Source: Bacteroidetes bacterium SB0662_bin_6
GTDB taxonomy: Bacteria; Bacteroidota; Rhodothermia; Rhodothermales; VXPQ01
DNA length: 64,000 nt
Direction of reading: 5' to 3'
Assembly: GCA_009839485.1 (NCBI GenBank)
Contig: VXPQ01000032.1
Span: 154,982 to 218,981, forward strand
In this document: positions 62,007 through 64,000 of the stretch, one piece after another
Layout: each line of letters opens with the position of its first letter
How positions within the stretch are numbered: the first letter of the stretch is position 1
Position numbers and translations under genes: made by a program
Notes under the pieces: generated by a model
Databases searched by the model: none
The model's input: the letters and a program-made list of their open reading frames with translations, nothing else
Told to the model about the DNA's origin: nothing

Positions 62007-62420
62007 ATGGCCAGGCAGTCAAACGGCGCCGCTCCCCCAAAGGTGAGCATCATCAGCGAAGGGACGACCTTCGAAGGCACCCTCATATCGTCCAGTGACA
62101 TGCGCATCAGCGGATGCGTCAAAGGATCCGTGGAAACCGCCGGCAAACTGGTGGTCCCGGAAAGCGGTTATATCGAAGGCAACGTCAAAGCGGCCTCGCT
62201 CGACATTGCCGGGCGCATCAAGGGCTCCATCAACGTGTCCGGCAACCTCCTGCTGAAGAGAACGGCCATCGTGGACGCCAACATCCAGCTCGGCCGCCTC
62301 ATGGTGGAAGAAGGCGCCATATTCAATGGAGAATGCCGTACGGGGGACCGGATCATTGATACCAGCGAAATTCCGGCATCGCCGGAAGGAACCGGCAATT
62401 CCGAGCCTGCCCACGAATAA
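62007..62420 (+). CDS. Bactofilin (polymer-forming cytoskeletal protein)
   Basis: Bactofilins are right-handed beta-helix proteins that polymerise without nucleotides into membrane-associated filaments and position cell-wall enzymes. The 137-residue protein shows the regular six-residue strand periodicity (TTFEGTLISSSDMRISGCVKGSVETAGKLVVPESGYIEGNVKAASL...), flanked by short polar tails. The N-terminal tail (MARQSNGAAPPKVSIISEG) could touch membrane. It follows the M23 peptidase gene and precedes the ATP synthase genes. A tandem repeat lies directly before its start. Confidence 0.93.
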   Translation: MARQSNGAAPPKVSIISEGTTFEGTLISSSDMRISGCVKGSVETAGKLVVPESGYIEGNVKAASLDIAGRIKGSINVSGNLLLKRTAIVDANIQLGRLMVEEGAIFNGECRTGDRIIDTSEIPASPEGTGNSEPAHE

Positions 62421-62438
62421 TCCGCCCGGAAACCGTCC

Positions 62439-62702
62439 ATGCCTGTTCCAAACGGCAACGATTCCGGCGATCCCCGCAGCCATTTCAGAGAAGCCGGGTC
62501 GCATCTCTCTCTGGCGCTGGAACCGGCGCTGACCCTTGTAATCTGGATAGTGATCGGCGTCCTGCTGGATCGATGGCTCGACACGACGCCATGGTTCGTG
62601 CTTGCAGGACTGTGCCTCGGGTTGATCTCGATGTGCATCCAACTGGTGCGCGGGGTGAAGAAAAGCGAATCCCGGGAAAAGAAGCGCCCGCCGCAGGCCT
62701 GA
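62439..62702 (+). CDS. AtpZ/AtpI-like ATP synthase-associated membrane protein
   Basis: This 87-residue protein has two transmembrane helices (about 26-44 and 50-70; ALTLVIWIVIGVLLDRWLDT and WFVLAGLCLGLISMCIQL) joined by a short loop, with a basic C-terminus. This is the AtpZ/AtpI pattern of small proteins encoded at the head of F-type ATP synthase operons, thought to help c-ring assembly or magnesium supply. The conserved acid residue and the downstream atpB support the call. It starts 18 bases after the bactofilin stop. Confidence 0.85.
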   Translation: MPVPNGNDSGDPRSHFREAGSHLSLALEPALTLVIWIVIGVLLDRWLDTTPWFVLAGLCLGLISMCIQLVRGVKKSESREKKRPPQA

Positions 62703-62834
62703 AAGGCCGACTCTGAATTCATTGCATATTGGCTTTTTCCCAGGCTCTTTTGCTGTACATTAGGCGTTTGAGAAAAAAGGGCATATTTCCTGGTCGGGAT
62801 TTCCCCGCGTTCTCGGGAAAATCGTTCCGCGCCA

Positions 62835-63131
62835 ATGGAAACGGAAGGATTGGGACTCGGTATCGGACTTGGTTGCCTGCTGGGCGTGTCATACGTGCTG
62901 ATAAGCTTTTTATCGAATCGCATCGCACTGCAAAGCACCCGTAATCCAATGGCTGTCGTCATAGGCGCCATGCTGGTCCGCGTTGTGGTCACCCTGGGCC
63001 TGCTGGTCATCGCCTTGCGATGGCTGCCCGTGGCCCCGACAGGCTTGCTGGCAGGGTTTTTCGCGACGTTCCTCATAGGACTCGCGATCGAAATCCGGTT
63101 TTTCCACAGGAAGCAACCCCCGACGTCGTAG
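62835..63131 (+). CDS. ATP synthase subunit I-like membrane protein
   Basis: This 98-residue protein has four short hydrophobic segments (GLGIGLGCLLGVSYVLISFL, PMAVVIGAMLVRVVVTLGLLVIALRWL, GLLAGFFATFLIGLAIEI), with a conserved-looking Arg between helices, as in ATP synthase subunit I (UncI-like) proteins. Many Bacteroidota atp operons carry such a gene between atpZ and atpB. It ends 37 bases before atpB. Similarity is by length, topology and position; the sequence itself is poorly conserved, so this is an inference. Confidence 0.75.
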   Translation: METEGLGLGIGLGCLLGVSYVLISFLSNRIALQSTRNPMAVVIGAMLVRVVVTLGLLVIALRWLPVAPTGLLAGFFATFLIGLAIEIRFFHRKQPPTS

Positions 63132-63168
63132 TTCCGGCCTGCGAAAAAAGGCCTTCTTATCGCACGAT

Positions 63169-64000
63169 ATGGCGCTGCACGAAAACATACGCTGCTTCCG
63201 GGTTATCCTGCTTCTTCTGGCAGGATGTGCGTTCCTTGCGCCCCCCCCGGCGTATGCCGCCGACGAGGGAGGAGAAATGGATGCCGTCGCTCACACGGCA
63301 GACGGCGTATATCTTGATTTCGCCCCGTTCGGCACGGTCGAACTCCCGCGCATTTTCCTGCGGAAAGACCCCTGGGGGCTGGATGTGTTTTCGTCCACCC
63401 GCTCCGCGCTGCTGTCGGAACGGTACGTGATCGAGCATGAAGAAGACGGACATGCGGAAGTCCTGCACGGCGAAGCCCTCCACGCCGCCATCGAGCACCA
63501 CGAGCACCTCTACGCCAAGCCGCAACCGGTCCTGGGAAGCATGGTGCTGGACCTGTCCATCACGCGCCATCTTGTGTTCGGCCTGCTGGCCGCTCTGATT
63601 ACGGTCGCCATCTTCGTCACGCTGGCCCGGCGCTACCGGCGCCCTGAAGACCGCGTTTCCGCACCGAGGGGCATCTTCCAGAACATGTTCGAAGCCCTTG
63701 TCGTCTTCGTACGCGATGAAATTGCTCAGCCATGCATCGGTCCCAAATACCGGCAATTCCTGCCGTTTCTGCTTACGGCATTCATGTTCATCCTGTGCTG
63801 TAACCTGATGGGCCTCGTGCCCTATGCAGGGGCCGCGACATCCAATATTTCGGTGACCCTCACGCTGGCCGCGTTCTCGTTCGTCGTAGGGCAGCGGCGA
63901 GGGTCCAGGGCATACTGGAAGCATATGTTCTGGCCGCCGGGCGTACCCTTGCCCGTCAAGTGTCTGCTCGCGCCGATCGAGTTGGTCAGCCTGTTCGCCA
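63169..64000 (+). CDS. atpB: ATP synthase F0 subunit a, 3' part outside the window
   Basis: The gene runs off the window after 277 codons without a stop. Subunit a forms the proton half-channels against the c-ring. The start ATGGCGCTG at 63169 is followed by a cleavable-looking signal (VILLLLAGCAFLAPPPAYA region, about 12-30), as is common in Bacteroidota AtpB. A soluble His/Glu-rich stretch (about 70-118) precedes the first fold helices (HLVFGLLAALITVAIFVTLA; FLPFLLTAFMFILCCNLMGLVPY). The conserved NLxGLxPY is present. The critical Arg of the later helix lies beyond the window. Eight C in a row (63241-63248) fall in the signal region. Confidence 0.93.
   Translation, partial: MALHENIRCFRVILLLLAGCAFLAPPPAYAADEGGEMDAVAHTADGVYLDFAPFGTVELPRIFLRKDPWGLDVFSSTRSALLSERYVIEHEEDGHAEVLHGEALHAAIEHHEHLYAKPQPVLGSMVLDLSITRHLVFGLLAALITVAIFVTLARRYRRPEDRVSAPRGIFQNMFEALVVFVRDEIAQPCIGPKYRQFLPFLLTAFMFILCCNLMGLVPYAGAATSNISVTLTLAAFSFVVGQRRGSRAYWKHMFWPPGVPLPVKCLLAPIELVSLFA

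Noticed and set aside
63136-63160. GGCCT/AGGCC hairpin with a following T-rich stretch before atpB, as an intrinsic terminator
   Set aside because: The stem is only five pairs with an A-rich loop and the T-run is broken. It lies within an operon where termination would be unexpected.
1-64000. CRISPR arrays, insertion sequences, integrases and phage genes
   Set aside because: No evenly spaced repeats, transposase motifs or phage structural genes were seen anywhere in the window.

Overview
The window reads as ordinary chromosome from a member of the Bacteroidota in the broad sense, most likely the Rhodothermia/Balneolia branch. The evidence is a giant SprA protein of the type IX secretion system (T9SS), a secreted metalloprotease ending in a T9SS sorting domain with the motif QNYPNPFNP, a Bat (aerotolerance) operon, a bactofilin, and a cytochrome b-type SdhCAB complex. 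The DNA is fairly GC-rich (high fifties per cent by eye, not computed). I see no prophage, insertion sequence, CRISPR array or integron. One tRNA gene is present, tRNA-Val(CAC).

Layout. 72-1417 (minus): purQ and a rhomboid protease. 1642-10215 (plus): an aldo/keto reductase, then a DUF58 protein and a Bat operon (membrane protein, BatA, BatB, BatC, and a single polypeptide fusing BatD to BatE). 10351-15191 (plus): dnaX, a YbaB/EbfC protein, recR and a two-domain ABC permease. 15712-24995 (plus): sprA, lipB and a small unknown. 25046-26511 (minus): a secreted Gly/Tyr-rich protein, a LytR_C protein and rsfS. 26695-28171 (plus): tsaD and a chorismate mutase. 28307-30877 (minus): the T9SS metalloprotease, divergent from a small lipoprotein. 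31528-37596 (minus): RNase E/G, an outer-membrane protein, a small unknown, an MBL hydrolase, aroQ and murJ. 38189-43441: citrate synthase, a Met/Glu-rich lipoprotein on the opposite strand, and sdhCAB. 43445-46418 (minus): a 471-residue unknown and an acyl-CoA carboxylase beta subunit. 46718-57780 (plus): aminotransferase, NFACT/Rqc2 protein, uppP, der, a solitary nuoI, a DinB-like protein, holA, an ECF sigma factor, a probable anti-sigma protein, tRNA-Val and lysS. 57790-60818 (minus): rpsT, a PKD/OmpA protein and queG. 60989-64000 (plus): an M23 peptidase, a bactofilin, two AtpZ/AtpI-like membrane proteins and the start of atpB, cut by the window end.

How the genes fit together. Most are housekeeping genes in short directional runs: replication and repair (dnaX, holA, recR), translation and its quality control (tsaD, rsfS, lysS, rqcH-like, rpsT, queG, der), envelope building (murJ, uppP, M23 peptidase, bactofilin, PKD/OmpA) and central energy metabolism (gltA, sdhCAB, nuoI, atp genes). 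The lineage-specific surface layer is represented by SprA, the T9SS-exported metalloprotease and several lipoproteins.

The most notable signals are not new gene families. They are: (1) a near-ideal -1 frameshift cassette in dnaX (A AAA AAA heptamer, small downstream stem, TAA after seven codons) predicting a 433-residue gamma subunit next to a 670-residue tau; (2) a BatD-BatE fusion retaining an internal signal-peptide-like segment; (3) an RNase E/G that lacks the CPxCxG zinc-link and carries two basic inserts; (4) two promoters that match the enterobacterial sigma-70 consensus (TTGACA, 17-nt spacer) beside a Bacteroidota-type -7 element elsewhere; and (5) a perfect palindrome against an extended -10 in front of citrate synthase. 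I found no convincing wholly undescribed multi-gene system.
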